In this document: in pieces, positions 7,022 through 13,452 of the stretch
Layout of the letters: every line of letters starts with the position of its first letter
Numbering within the stretch: position 1 is the stretch's first letter
DNA from: a bacterium
Lineage (GTDB): Bacteria; Spirochaetota; Spirochaetia; Treponematales; Rectinemataceae
Direction of reading: 5' to 3'
DNA length: 13,452 nucleotides
Assembly: GCA_021813065.1 (NCBI GenBank)
Contig: JAKALZ010000016.1
Span: 1-13,452 of the forward strand
Notes under the pieces: generated by a model
What the model was told of the DNA's origin: nothing
Databases searched by the model: none
What the model saw: only the letters and a program-made list of their open reading frames with translations
Translations under genes and position numbers: made by a program

Positions 7022-7067
7022 GCGCGATGCCAATTGCATAACGCGATTGCGCATCGCGTCTTTTTTT
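7022..7067 (+). terminator. Strong rho-independent terminator of the FMN reductase gene
   Basis: The outer stem GCGCGATGC (7022-7030) pairs with GCATCGCGT (7051-7059), with a terminal G-U. The inner stem AATTGC (7032-7037) pairs with GCGATT (7043-7048), with loop ATAAC. Seven T follow at 7061-7067. It begins 17 bases after the stop codon. Confidence 0.93.
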
Positions 7068-7089
7068 ATCTTAAACAATTCGAAATAAT

Positions 7090-7119
7090 TTGATTTTTTT
7101 ATGGAATCCCTCCTATAAT
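7090..7119 (+). promoter_or_regulatory. Predicted sigma70-type promoter of the exported barrel protein gene
   Basis: TTGATT at 7090-7095 and a perfect TATAAT at 7114-7119 with an 18-base spacer. It lies directly after the preceding terminator and about 50 bases ahead of the next ATG, so the downstream gene is an independent unit. The -35 is the same hexamer as in the predicted hsp20 promoter. Confidence 0.75.
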
Positions 7120-7170
7120 TAACTGTTATTCAGCGGCAAAAAGTTTTTCCGAGGAGGGAGGTATCTTATA

Positions 7171-8475
7171 ATGACACGCAAACCAGTCGCTATTCTGATT
7201 CTTGTGGTGCTCTTGGGAGCTGTGTGGGGCGTTTCGGCGCAGCCTGTCGTCAGCGCGCGTCAGGATATCGCGGTATTCGCCCTGGGATATTACGGATGGT
7301 TCATACCATCTCAAGCGCTCGGCACGATCGATCTTAAAATCCAAGAGGTCTTCTCGAAAATTGGACGCTTCAATGTATTTGGCGCGGCCCAACGGCTCTC
7401 GGCGGGAGGAGTCCAGCAGTTTATCGATGCGCTGCGCCAGGCGAAACAGGCGAATTTCGTGCTTCCAGAGAAATATCAATTTGGCGAAGCCTTTCTCACG
7501 AAAGCCGAATTCGAGCGCATGACGGGAGCCTTCATCGTGGTGGTGCCAGTCGTCACGAACTACGCGGTGTACTACGACACCAAGGAGAGCACCTGGAAAT
7601 GCAACATCACGACAGGCTTCACCTTCATCGATGTGGCGCACGACGCGAGAGTGCTCTCGGTCGAATCGATCGACACTTCCGGCAGCGACAAGACTAACCA
7701 GAACAACGCGGTGATGTCCGCGATCAATTCGATTCCTTCCGAACTCGAGTACAGAATCCGGACCATAGAAGAATTTCAGATCAGCACGCGCATCCTTGAG
7801 TCCAAGGGCTCAACGGTCAGAATCCAGCTTGGCACCAACATGGGCCTCAAGAAGGGCGATGAATACGCCATCATTCAGAAGCAGAATGTGGGCGGCATCG
7901 AGGACAGCAGGGAAGTCGGCCTCATCATGATCACCGACGTGAGCCAGCAGATATCGACGGGAAAGGTTCTGTATACGAGCGGAACCCTAGACCCGAACAC
8001 CCAGCTCAAGGAGATCGCGCGGCGCGGCGTCGATTTGGATCTGTATTTCCACACAAGCGGCGGCGAAAGCCTGCCTGGATTGCGCATGACCGCGACGAGA
8101 GGGTACTACCCGCTGCGACCGTTTATCGGAATTCAGATGCCACTCAGTCTGGCATTCAATTTCTTGAGTGTGACAGTGATACCGGTCAACATGATTTTTG
8201 GTGCCGAGTTCATGATGCCCATGGGCAGGCTCAACATCTCGCCCTACGCGGGTGTCGGGCTGACCTACGCGCATCTGGTCGAATCGATTTTTGGCTACGA
8301 AAATGACTACCTGTCGCACCTTGGTTTCCAGGCCGGCGGACGAGTGGGATACCTGATCAACAGGAACACGCGGCTCTTCGTCGATGTGGGCCTGGATTAC
8401 TGGCTCTCGCTCGGGTGGCCCTTCGATGATTACGGCGGGCTCACGGTAGGCGCGGGAATCACGTTCAAACTGTAA
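7171..8475 (+). CDS. Exported protein with FlgT/CsgG-like N-terminal region and C-terminal beta-barrel-like region
   Basis: A 434-residue protein with a clear signal peptide (residues 1-23, cleavage near VSA-Q). I do not recognise a named family for the whole protein. Residues about 30-200 look like a CsgG/LpoB-type alpha/beta domain (DIAVFAL... IQEVFSKIGRFNVF... TGFTFIDVAHDARVLS). Residues about 205-270 resemble the C-terminal domain of FlgT (VRIQLGTNMGLKKGDEYAIIQ... LIMITDVSQQISTGKVL). From about 312 to the end there are alternating polar/hydrophobic stretches rich in Gly and aromatics (YAGVGLTYAH, FQAGGRVGYLI, LFVDVGLDYWLSL), ending GAGITFKL, as in outer-membrane beta-strands. It therefore looks like a periplasmic domain joined to a small outer-membrane barrel. 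The start at 7171 has a long purine run GAGGAGGGAGG upstream. It has its own promoter and a hairpin after the stop. Function unknown; envelope role inferred. Confidence 0.72.
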   Translation: MTRKPVAILILVVLLGAVWGVSAQPVVSARQDIAVFALGYYGWFIPSQALGTIDLKIQEVFSKIGRFNVFGAAQRLSAGGVQQFIDALRQAKQANFVLPEKYQFGEAFLTKAEFERMTGAFIVVVPVVTNYAVYYDTKESTWKCNITTGFTFIDVAHDARVLSVESIDTSGSDKTNQNNAVMSAINSIPSELEYRIRTIEEFQISTRILESKGSTVRIQLGTNMGLKKGDEYAIIQKQNVGGIEDSREVGLIMITDVSQQISTGKVLYTSGTLDPNTQLKEIARRGVDLDLYFHTSGGESLPGLRMTATRGYYPLRPFIGIQMPLSLAFNFLSVTVIPVNMIFGAEFMMPMGRLNISPYAGVGLTYAHLVESIFGYENDYLSHLGFQAGGRVGYLINRNTRLFVDVGLDYWLSLGWPFDDYGGLTVGAGITFKL

Positions 8476-8481
8476 TTGTTG

Positions 8482-8505
8482 CGCGCGGGCCACGCGGCCC
8501 GCGCG
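8482..8505. terminator. Strong GC hairpin between convergent genes, possible terminator
   Basis: CGCGCGGGCC (8482-8491) and GGCCCGCGCG (8496-8505) form a perfect 10-bp stem with a 4-base loop. It lies 6 bases after the barrel-protein stop and about 75 bases beyond the feoB stop on the other strand. Neither side has a T tract, so it may act as an mRNA 3'-end stabiliser or a weak terminator rather than a classical one. Confidence 0.55.
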
Positions 8506-8581
8506 TAATGATGGGGTCGCCGCGCATTCACATACGGCGCGCACGTCGGGCGGGCACACGAGCCGCCTACGCCCGCAGCCC

Positions 8582-10738
8582 TCACATTCCGAGCGCCCGC
8601 GCGAGCGTCGAGGCCAGAAACGTGATGATCCACGCGAGCGTTAGCGAGTACAGCACTTGGAAAATGAGCCATGTGTCGCCAGCCTCGGCGCGGATCATCG
8701 CCAGAGAGGCGAAACAAGGTGGCATCACCATGATGAAGATCATCAGCGCGAGCGCGATGCGCGGCGACCAGTCGGGTGCGTCGCGCAGCGATTGCCGCAA
8801 GGACGGGCTGCTGTCGTCCGCGCTGACTGGGGCGCCGTAGAGCACTCCTAGTGTCGAGACGACAAGCTCTTTCGCGCTCAATCCCGGCAGGAGCGCCACT
8901 CCGATTTTCCAGTTGAATCCAATCGGCGCCAGCACCGGCTCTATGAATTTTCCGATGCTTCCCGCGATGCTGTGCTCGAGCTGGTACTGCCGCACGAGCG
9001 CCTCCACTTGAATTTCGACCTGGGCGGGGTCAGACCCCGGCTGCGCAGCCGATTGCGTACCGGACTGCGCCATTGCGATCGATGCGCGAGTCTGGGCCTC
9101 ATACGCATCGATGCCCTTCGCCTTCGGGAAGGTTGTGATAACCCACATCAGCACCGACACCGCAAGGATGATCGTTCCCGCCTTGCGCGCGTAGCTCCAC
9201 GTCTTTTCCCACACATGCCAGAGCACGCCCTTGAAAGTCGGCATGCGGTAGGGCGGCAGCTCCATCACGAAGGGCATCGACTGGCCGCGAAGCACGGTGC
9301 GCCTTAAAAAATACGTCGACAGAATGCTGAGCACCACCCCCGCCGCGTACATGAGCATGACCACCGTCGAGGCGTTCTTCGGGAAGAAGGTGCCTGCGAG
9401 CAGCACGTAGATCGGGAGCTTCCCGCCGCACGAGATGAAGGGTATCGCCATGATCGTCGCGATGCGCTCTTTGGGGCTCTTGAGCGTGCGGGTCGCCATG
9501 ATGGCGGGCACCGAGCAGCCGAACCCGAGCATGAGCGGCATGAAGGATTGCCCGTGGAGTCCGATCGCGTGCAGAAAGTGGTCGGTCAGAAAGGCGGCGC
9601 GCGCGATGTAGCCGGTGTCCTCGAGGATCGAGATGCAGAAAAAGAGAATGACGATGAGGGGCACGAAGGAGAGCACGCCGCCGACGCCGTGGATTATTCC
9701 GTTGATGAGGAGGTTCTGGACTATGGCCGGGAGCCCGGAGTGCTGCACGGCGCCTTCGAGGTGGCCGAAGAGCAGTTCGAGCCAGACGACCGGATAGTTT
9801 CCTATCGCGAAGGTAAACTTGAAGATTCCCCATATCACGAGAAAGAAGATGGGGAGACCGACGAGCGGGTGCATCACAAAGCGATCGATCTGTTCGGTCA
9901 GCGATATTCCTCTCAGCTTCTTGCGGTGGACTGCCTCGGCGACCGCGCCGTGGATATAGCCGTAGCGCTGCTCTGAGAGAATGATCTCAGCGTCCTTTCC
10001 ATAGTGCAGCTTAATCCAGTGCCAGGCGGCTTCCTGGGCTGCGGCGATATCGGCCGCGCGCGGGTGGCCTTCGACACGCCGCTGCGCGTCGAGATCCTTC
10101 TCGATGAGCTTGATCGCGATCCAGCGGGGCGAGTATTTCGACGAAAACGCGGCGTCGCTCGCTAATAGTCCGGTGATCTTCGCGATATGCGCTTCAATGT
10201 CGTCGCCATAGCTGGGCATTCGAGGGAGCGAGCGCCGCTCCATGGCGAGTGTCGCGGCTTCGAGGAGCTCTTCGACACCCTCGCCCCGCGAGCCGACCGT
10301 CGGCACCATGGGCAGACCGAGCGTTTTCGAGAGTATGGCGTGATCGATCGCGATACCCTTTTCGGCGGCTTCATCCGTCATGTTGAGCGCCGCGACTACC
10401 GGCAGCCCCAGCTCGATCAGCTGGAGCAAGAGGAAGAGGTTCCGCTCGAGATTGGTCGAGTCGAGAATATCGACGATGAGATCGGGTTTTTCATTGAGGA
10501 CAAAGTCGCGGGCGACCACTTCGTCGAGCGAGTACGCGGTGAGACTGTAGGTTCCGGGAAGATCGACAACGCGAATCTCTTCGCCCCGAAATTCAGCGAA
10601 ACCCTCGCGCTTTTCGACGGTGACGCCAGGATAATTGCCGACTTTATGGTGCGAGCCCGTCAGCGCGTTGAAAATGCTCGTCTTGCCGGCGTTTGGATTG
10701 CCAGCGAGCGCGATGGTACGGGCTCTCGTCGTGTGCAT
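8582..10738 (-). CDS. feoB: Ferrous iron transporter B (GTP-dependent)
   Basis: A 718-residue inner-membrane Fe2+ importer. The N-terminal G domain has all motifs: G1 GNPNAGKT (13-20), G2 around T40 in YPGVTVEKREG, G3 DLPG (59-62), G4 NMTD (119-122) and G5 near GSRGEGV (149-155). A GDI-like helical region follows to about residue 285. The membrane part has two gate repeats with the conserved Cys-bearing segments GFGCSVPAI (405-413) and SCGGKLP (436-442), GLSAKE (619-624) and MPPCFAS (672-678). The start at 10738 has TAGGAG nine bases upstream. It is the last gene of fur-feoA-feoB, 30 bases after feoA. An odd point: a low-complexity stretch rich in Ala, Gln and Ser (about residues 556-575) in the loop before the second gate contains two adjacent DNA palindromes. 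No feoC is seen downstream. Confidence 0.97.
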   Translation of the reverse strand: MHTTRARTIALAGNPNAGKTSIFNALTGSHHKVGNYPGVTVEKREGFAEFRGEEIRVVDLPGTYSLTAYSLDEVVARDFVLNEKPDLIVDILDSTNLERNLFLLLQLIELGLPVVAALNMTDEAAEKGIAIDHAILSKTLGLPMVPTVGSRGEGVEELLEAATLAMERRSLPRMPSYGDDIEAHIAKITGLLASDAAFSSKYSPRWIAIKLIEKDLDAQRRVEGHPRAADIAAAQEAAWHWIKLHYGKDAEIILSEQRYGYIHGAVAEAVHRKKLRGISLTEQIDRFVMHPLVGLPIFFLVIWGIFKFTFAIGNYPVVWLELLFGHLEGAVQHSGLPAIVQNLLINGIIHGVGGVLSFVPLIVILFFCISILEDTGYIARAAFLTDHFLHAIGLHGQSFMPLMLGFGCSVPAIMATRTLKSPKERIATIMAIPFISCGGKLPIYVLLAGTFFPKNASTVVMLMYAAGVVLSILSTYFLRRTVLRGQSMPFVMELPPYRMPTFKGVLWHVWEKTWSYARKAGTIILAVSVLMWVITTFPKAKGIDAYEAQTRASIAMAQSGTQSAAQPGSDPAQVEIQVEALVRQYQLEHSIAGSIGKFIEPVLAPIGFNWKIGVALLPGLSAKELVVSTLGVLYGAPVSADDSSPSLRQSLRDAPDWSPRIALALMIFIMVMPPCFASLAMIRAEAGDTWLIFQVLYSLTLAWIITFLASTLARALGM
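9026..9051. repeat. Twin palindromes inside feoB
   Basis: GGGGTCAGACCCC (9026-9038, an odd 13-base palindrome) directly abuts, sharing one base, the perfect 14-base palindrome CGGCTGCGCAGCCG (9038-9051). They encode about residues 563-571 of FeoB, in a low-complexity loop. The first motif resembles short dispersed palindromes abundant in some bacterial genomes; that comparison is from memory. Confidence 0.7.
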
Positions 10739-10768
10739 GCGGTGCTCCTAAATTATTGTGGATCGGCG

Positions 10769-11062
10769 TCAATGCCGGCCGTGCGCGTGCCAGCGCCCGC
10801 GATGTTCTTCTGGCTGGAAAAAGGGCTGGTCCAACTCGCCGACAGGTTCTATGTCGACCAGCCGGGCCTCGTGCCGACGCATGATGAGATCGTAATCGCC
10901 TAACCGAATCTGGATGGGCCCTCGGAATAGGGTCGCGCGTACCACTTTGCCCTCCGCGCCAGAGATGAAGCCAAGATCGACGAGGCGTTTGCCGATCTCC
11001 CCGCCAGAAATGACGCGCACGACTCTGAATTGGGCGCCAGGCATCAATTCAGCCAGCCGCAT
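10769..11062 (-). CDS. feoA: Ferrous iron transport protein A
   Basis: A 97-residue cytoplasmic SH3-like accessory protein of FeoB. It has the usual landmarks: MRLAELMPG at the start, GGEIGKRLVDLGFISGAEGKVV (about 20-41), then GPIQIRLGDYDLIMRRHEARLVDIE, the strand typical of the family. I placed the start at ATG 11060-11062, where GGGGAGAA lies about six bases upstream and the conserved N-terminus begins. A longer upstream reading would run through the fur gene and is a shadow. Only one base separates it from the fur stop, so translation is likely coupled. It is somewhat longer than the usual 75-85 residues because of a C-terminal tail with four histidines (EEHRGRWHAHGRH, residues 85-97) that could bind metal. 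Confidence 0.95.
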   Translation of the reverse strand: MRLAELMPGAQFRVVRVISGGEIGKRLVDLGFISGAEGKVVRATLFRGPIQIRLGDYDLIMRRHEARLVDIEPVGELDQPFFQPEEHRGRWHAHGRH

Positions 11063-11063
11063 T

Positions 11064-11507
11064 TCAGTATTCTCCCCGCTTCTTCGCCTGACACTCGGGG
11101 CAGAGCCCCAAAAGCTCCATCGTGTGGCCGCGAGGCTCAAAGCTGTACTGAGTGAAAATCTTCTTCTGCTCGCGCTCGATCGAGGGGTTCAGGAATTCGA
11201 TCACTTTTCCGCACTCGACGCAGCGAAGATGATCGTGGTGCGGATGGTCCGCGAGGTGCTCGAAGGTTCGAGCCCCATCCGCCTGGAGCGCCTCGCGCGC
11301 GAGGCCCGCGTTTTCGATGAGCCTGATAGTCCTGAAGACCGTCGCCTGGCCGATCCCTGGATCGATTTTTTTCGCCTCCAGGAGAATGGCCTCCGCGGTG
11401 AGGTGGCCTTCGGTGCTCAGAAAGGCCTCGAGAATGATCCTTCGCGGCTGTGTCATCTTCTGATGCTTGGCGCGGAGATACGCTTCGAATCTTTCGATCT
11501 CATTCAT
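11064..11507 (-). CDS. fur: Fur family metal-responsive transcriptional repressor
   Basis: A 147-residue DNA-binding repressor that uses Fe2+ as co-repressor. The winged-helix domain covers about residues 1-80, with the recognition helix region QATVFRTIRLIENAGL (54-69); the usual Tyr of TVYR is Phe58 here. The metal and dimer domain carries DHPHHDHLRCVECGKVIEF and GLCPECQ, so both structural-zinc CxxC pairs are present (C96/C99 and C136/C139), along with the histidine cluster H88, H90, H91 and H93. I chose ATG 11507 (MNEIERF), with GAGG upstream; a TTG-initiated extension to 11561 has no conserved sequence. It heads the fur-feoA-feoB operon, and a Fur box covers its promoter, so it is best assigned as the iron regulator rather than Zur or PerR, though these relatives cannot be fully excluded from sequence. 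Confidence 0.93.
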   Translation of the reverse strand: MNEIERFEAYLRAKHQKMTQPRRIILEAFLSTEGHLTAEAILLEAKKIDPGIGQATVFRTIRLIENAGLAREALQADGARTFEHLADHPHHDHLRCVECGKVIEFLNPSIEREQKKIFTQYSFEPRGHTMELLGLCPECQAKKRGEY

Positions 11508-11572
11508 GTGACAGGCCTCATTCAGGAACAGACATTGGCGTGCGAAGAAATATGGTCTCAAGCTAGCTTAAT

Positions 11573-11591
11573 GAGAATGATAATCATTATC
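11573..11591. promoter_or_regulatory. Fur box
   Basis: GAGAATGATAATCATTATC matches the classical 19-bp Fur box GATAATGATAATCATTATC at 18 of 19 positions. Its core is the inverted repeat ATGATAAT-C-ATTATCAT (11577-11593). It overlaps the -10 and part of the spacer of the fur-feoAB promoter, the classic position for repression. Confidence 0.93.
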
Positions 11592-11606
11592 ATAATAATA
11601 TGTCAA
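11577..11606 (-). promoter_or_regulatory. Promoter of the fur-feoA-feoB operon
   Basis: On the minus strand a perfect TTGACA (complement of 11601-11606) is followed by an 18-base spacer and TATCAT (complement of 11577-11582). Transcription would begin about 65 bases ahead of the fur ATG. Iron repression through the overlapping Fur box is inferred. Confidence 0.82.
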
Positions 11607-11617
11607 TCCCTACACGC

Positions 11618-11629
11618 GGCAATATTGCC
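11618..11629. promoter_or_regulatory. 12-bp perfect palindrome over the -35 of the phosphoribosyltransferase promoter
   Basis: GGCAATATTGCC lies between the two divergent promoters and overlaps the TTGCCC -35 hexamer (11625-11630). Its position and symmetry suit an operator, but I do not recognise the motif as belonging to a known regulator. Confidence 0.4.
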
Positions 11630-11653
11630 CCGAACAGTGACATGTCTTAAAAT
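11625..11653 (+). promoter_or_regulatory. Predicted promoter of the phosphoribosyltransferase gene, leaderless
   Basis: TTGCCC (11625-11630), exactly 17 bases, then TAAAAT (11648-11653). Initiation seven bases after the -10 falls at 11660, the A of the ATG. No Shine-Dalgarno sequence is visible upstream of that ATG, consistent with a leaderless message. Confidence 0.55.
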
Positions 11654-11659
11654 CGGTAT

Positions 11660-12190
11660 ATGGAAAAGCGATACTACAGCTATCAAATGATTCACAGACT
11701 CGCGCAATCCATCGCAGGGAACGTAAAAAAAAGCGGATTTGAACCGGATGTCATCGTCGCGATTGGATCCGGTGGATTCATACCCGCCAGAATTCTCAGG
11801 ACGTATTTGAAAAAACCGATTCTTGCGGTCGGTATCGCCTACTACGATATCGACGACAGGCCCATGGACTACCCGCGCAAGGTGCAGTGGATCGAAGAGG
11901 CGGAGAAACAGCTTTCTGGCAAGCGCATCCTCCTCGTCGACGAGGTTGACGATTCGCGCGTGACGCTTGAGTACTGCACCACGGAACTCCTCACCTACCG
12001 TCCCGCCGCGCTCGCTGTCGCCGTGCTCCACAACAAACAAAAAGAGAAGCGAGGCGCGTTTCCTCAGGGTGTCTCCCATGTTTTCGTTGGTGAGGAGCTC
12101 GGCGATGTCTGGATCGTGTATCCATGGGACGCGCTCGATATCGATGCGCACGACGCGCACGCGGAACAAGGGGGAAACATAGCTTTATGA
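11660..12190 (+). CDS. Purine-type phosphoribosyltransferase (xanthine/guanine/hypoxanthine PRTase-like)
   Basis: A 176-residue cytoplasmic type I phosphoribosyltransferase, probably salvaging a purine base with PRPP. The PRPP-binding loop is ILLVDEVDDSRVTL (90-103), and the pyrophosphate-contacting loop is AIGSGGFIPARIL (34-46). The closing WIVYPWD (151-157) resembles the hood of the Gpt/Hpt1 (COG2236) branch that accepts 6-oxopurines. The PRPP loop has Ser-Arg where Thr-Gly is common, also seen in that branch. Start: ATG 11660 lacks any Shine-Dalgarno sequence but coincides with the predicted transcription start; the only nearby alternative, Met10, also lacks one. The stop overlaps the next gene's start (ATGA), so the M16 peptidase is probably co-translated. 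The exact base specificity is not readable, and a non-purine PRTase role remains possible. Confidence 0.85.
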   Translation: MEKRYYSYQMIHRLAQSIAGNVKKSGFEPDVIVAIGSGGFIPARILRTYLKKPILAVGIAYYDIDDRPMDYPRKVQWIEEAEKQLSGKRILLVDEVDDSRVTLEYCTTELLTYRPAALAVAVLHNKQKEKRGAFPQGVSHVFVGEELGDVWIVYPWDALDIDAHDAHAEQGGNIAL

Positions 12191-13452
12191 AAAATACTCT
12201 AGTGCTACGAAGATTGTTGATCGCGATATTGATTGCGCTTGTTCTGCCAACCTTAGTGATAGCGCAGGCGAATCCGCCGATAGTCGCGACGGATCCGCGG
12301 GGTGGGCTGGCAAGCGCCTTGCCGGTCCAGACAGCTACGCTGGCCAACGGCCTTGAGGTTTTCGTGGTCGAGAACCATGCCGTACCGCTCGTGACCGTCT
12401 GTGTCGCGTTCCGGGGCGGGGCGCTCGCGCAGACTCCAAAGACCGCCGGGCTTTTTCATCTCTACGAGCACATGATGTTCAACGGCAACGACAAATACCC
12501 TACGAAAGACGCCTTTACCGCAGCGTTGAATCGTATGGGTACCACGAGCTGGAATGGCGCCACCGGCAAGGAGTACATCAACTACTACATCACGGTGCCC
12601 GCCGATAAGCTCGCCGACGCGATCGACTTCTGGGCGCACGCAGTGATGAATCCCACGCTCGACGCGAAGGTGCTCGAAAACGAAAAGCAAGTTGTCCTCA
12701 ATGAGATTCGTGGCTACCACAGCGATCCTTCGCAGATCGCTTCGAACGCGCTCGAGTCGCGGATGTTCGATCAGTATCCGTGGCGCAAGAACATCGATGG
12801 CCCCGAATCCACTATCGCCACCGCCACCGTGGCGGACCTCAGGGATATCCAGAAGACCTACTATGTTCCCAGCAACATGGCCATCCTGATAGGAGGCGAC
12901 ACGAATATCGACCAGGCGGAAGCGCTAGTGAAAACTGCCTTTGGAAGTTGGGCTTCGGCGCCACAGCCAGTGCTCGGCGAACCGCCGCAGGGCCCGGTGC
13001 CCCAGGGCATCAGGCTCGTTACTTCTGAAGATCAGTTCTACAGAGGAATCGCGCAGGTTCAGTACCGCTGGCGAGGCCCGGATGTCACGCGGCAGACGTT
13101 CGACACCTACGTTTCGGATGTGCTGCTATTCTTGCTTTCTTCGCCTTCGGGACCTTTCAAGTCGACCATTATGCGCAAGGTGTTCGGCCTGTATGATGCG
13201 AGTTACATCGATTTCACCTATCCGACTTCGCGCGATGGGGGGAATTACATCTTTTCGACCTACATGCTCGTGCAGTCGCCCGCTGCGGAGGAACCCGTGC
13301 TGCAGCGTGTCGAAAACTTGAGGAAGACGGTGCTGAGCGAATTTCAGCAGATCGCCAAGGATCCGCGCGCCTATTTTGGCGATAGCGCACTGGAAGAAGC
13401 CAAGACGAAACTCGTCGACCAGAACATCTACGCGCTTGAGTCGGCTGGTTCC
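12187..13452 (+). CDS. M16 family zinc metallopeptidase, N-terminal part (runs off the window)
   Basis: 422 residues are visible with no stop before the right edge. A signal peptide covers about residues 1-25 (LRRLLIAILIALVLPTLVIAQ), so the enzyme acts outside the cytoplasm. The inverted zinc motif HxxEH is HLYEH at residues 91-95, and the downstream Glu ligand region ENEKQVVLNEI (164-174) offers E173, with E166 also conserved, about 77 residues on as expected for pitrilysin and processing peptidases. The FNGNDKYPTKDAF segment and GGDTNIDQAEALVKTAFGSW (start of the second half of the M16 domain) are also typical. Family members are usually 430-950 residues, so a large part may be missing. The start ATG 12187 overlaps the PRTase stop; AAGGGGG lies 12 bases upstream, a little far. 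It degrades peptides or processes envelope proteins; substrate unknown. Confidence 0.92.
   Translation, partial: MKNTLVLRRLLIAILIALVLPTLVIAQANPPIVATDPRGGLASALPVQTATLANGLEVFVVENHAVPLVTVCVAFRGGALAQTPKTAGLFHLYEHMMFNGNDKYPTKDAFTAALNRMGTTSWNGATGKEYINYYITVPADKLADAIDFWAHAVMNPTLDAKVLENEKQVVLNEIRGYHSDPSQIASNALESRMFDQYPWRKNIDGPESTIATATVADLRDIQKTYYVPSNMAILIGGDTNIDQAEALVKTAFGSWASAPQPVLGEPPQGPVPQGIRLVTSEDQFYRGIAQVQYRWRGPDVTRQTFDTYVSDVLLFLLSSPSGPFKSTIMRKVFGLYDASYIDFTYPTSRDGGNYIFSTYMLVQSPAAEEPVLQRVENLRKTVLSEFQQIAKDPRAYFGDSALEEAKTKLVDQNIYALESAGS

Noticed and set aside
11063..11140. 26-codon N-terminal extension of FeoA
   Set aside because: It reads through the fur gene; the conserved FeoA start is at 11062.
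11508..11561. Longer Fur starting from TTG at 11561
   Set aside because: The extra 18 residues are not Fur-like, and ATG 11507 gives the normal family length.
11639..11646. GACATGTC palindrome in the spacer of the phosphoribosyltransferase promoter
   Set aside because: Eight bases is short enough to arise by chance, and there is no second copy.

Overview
The window is GC-rich, gene-dense bacterial DNA carrying eleven intact genes and two genes cut by its edges. The organism looks like an anaerobic or microaerobic diderm: there is a secreted nucleotidase, a signal-peptide protein with a likely outer-membrane beta-barrel end, an Feo ferrous-iron uptake operon and an NAD-linked flavoprotein triad familiar from anaerobes such as Thermotoga, Clostridia and Treponema. 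A spirochaete is my best guess, from gene content and signal-peptide style only. No rRNA gene or other taxonomic marker is present. I saw no insertion sequence, CRISPR array, tRNA or phage gene.

Layout. Bases 1-280 (+) hold the C-terminus of an alpha-glucan phosphorylase. After 16 bases comes a tightly packed redox triad (297-3372, +): a GlpA-like FAD oxidoreductase with a C-terminal BFD-type [2Fe-2S] domain, a pyridine-nucleotide-disulfide-type FAD/NAD oxidoreductase (4-base ATGA overlap), and a small four-cysteine DUF1667 protein. A GC-rich spacer with an 18-bp minisatellite and a bidirectional terminator separates it from a convergent Hsp20 gene (3657-4238, -). That gene has its own promoter and a 5' leader that folds on paper into three hairpins, the last one holding the Shine-Dalgarno sequence. 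Upstream on the same strand, behind its own terminator, lies a secreted CpdB/5'-nucleotidase-type phosphoesterase (4435-6276, -). An AT-rich divergent region then leads to an NADPH-dependent FMN reductase (6447-7004, +) with a strong terminator. Next is a separately promoted gene for an unrecognised exported protein with a FlgT/CsgG-like periplasmic part and a barrel-like C-terminus (7171-8475, +).

Iron region. fur-feoA-feoB (11507 down to 8582, -) forms one operon led by the regulator. Its promoter (TTGACA-N18-TATCAT) is overlapped by an 18/19 match to the classical Fur box, so the operon is predicted to be autoregulated and iron-repressed. Back to back with it, a divergent promoter drives a purine-type phosphoribosyltransferase (11660-12190, +). 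Its predicted transcription start coincides with the ATG and no Shine-Dalgarno sequence is visible, so the message is probably leaderless. An M16 zinc metallopeptidase overlaps its stop codon (ATGA) and runs off the right edge.

How it fits together. The left part handles carbon and reductant: glycogen breakdown beside an NAD-linked flavoprotein complex probably acting on glycerol-3-phosphate or a similar hydroxy substrate. The middle handles protein stress, nucleotide salvage and envelope. The right part handles iron uptake, purine salvage and envelope proteolysis. No wholly new system is evident. The most interesting signals are regulatory: the hsp20 leader, the leaderless divergent promoter with a 12-bp palindrome on its -35, and twin palindromes inside a variable loop of feoB.
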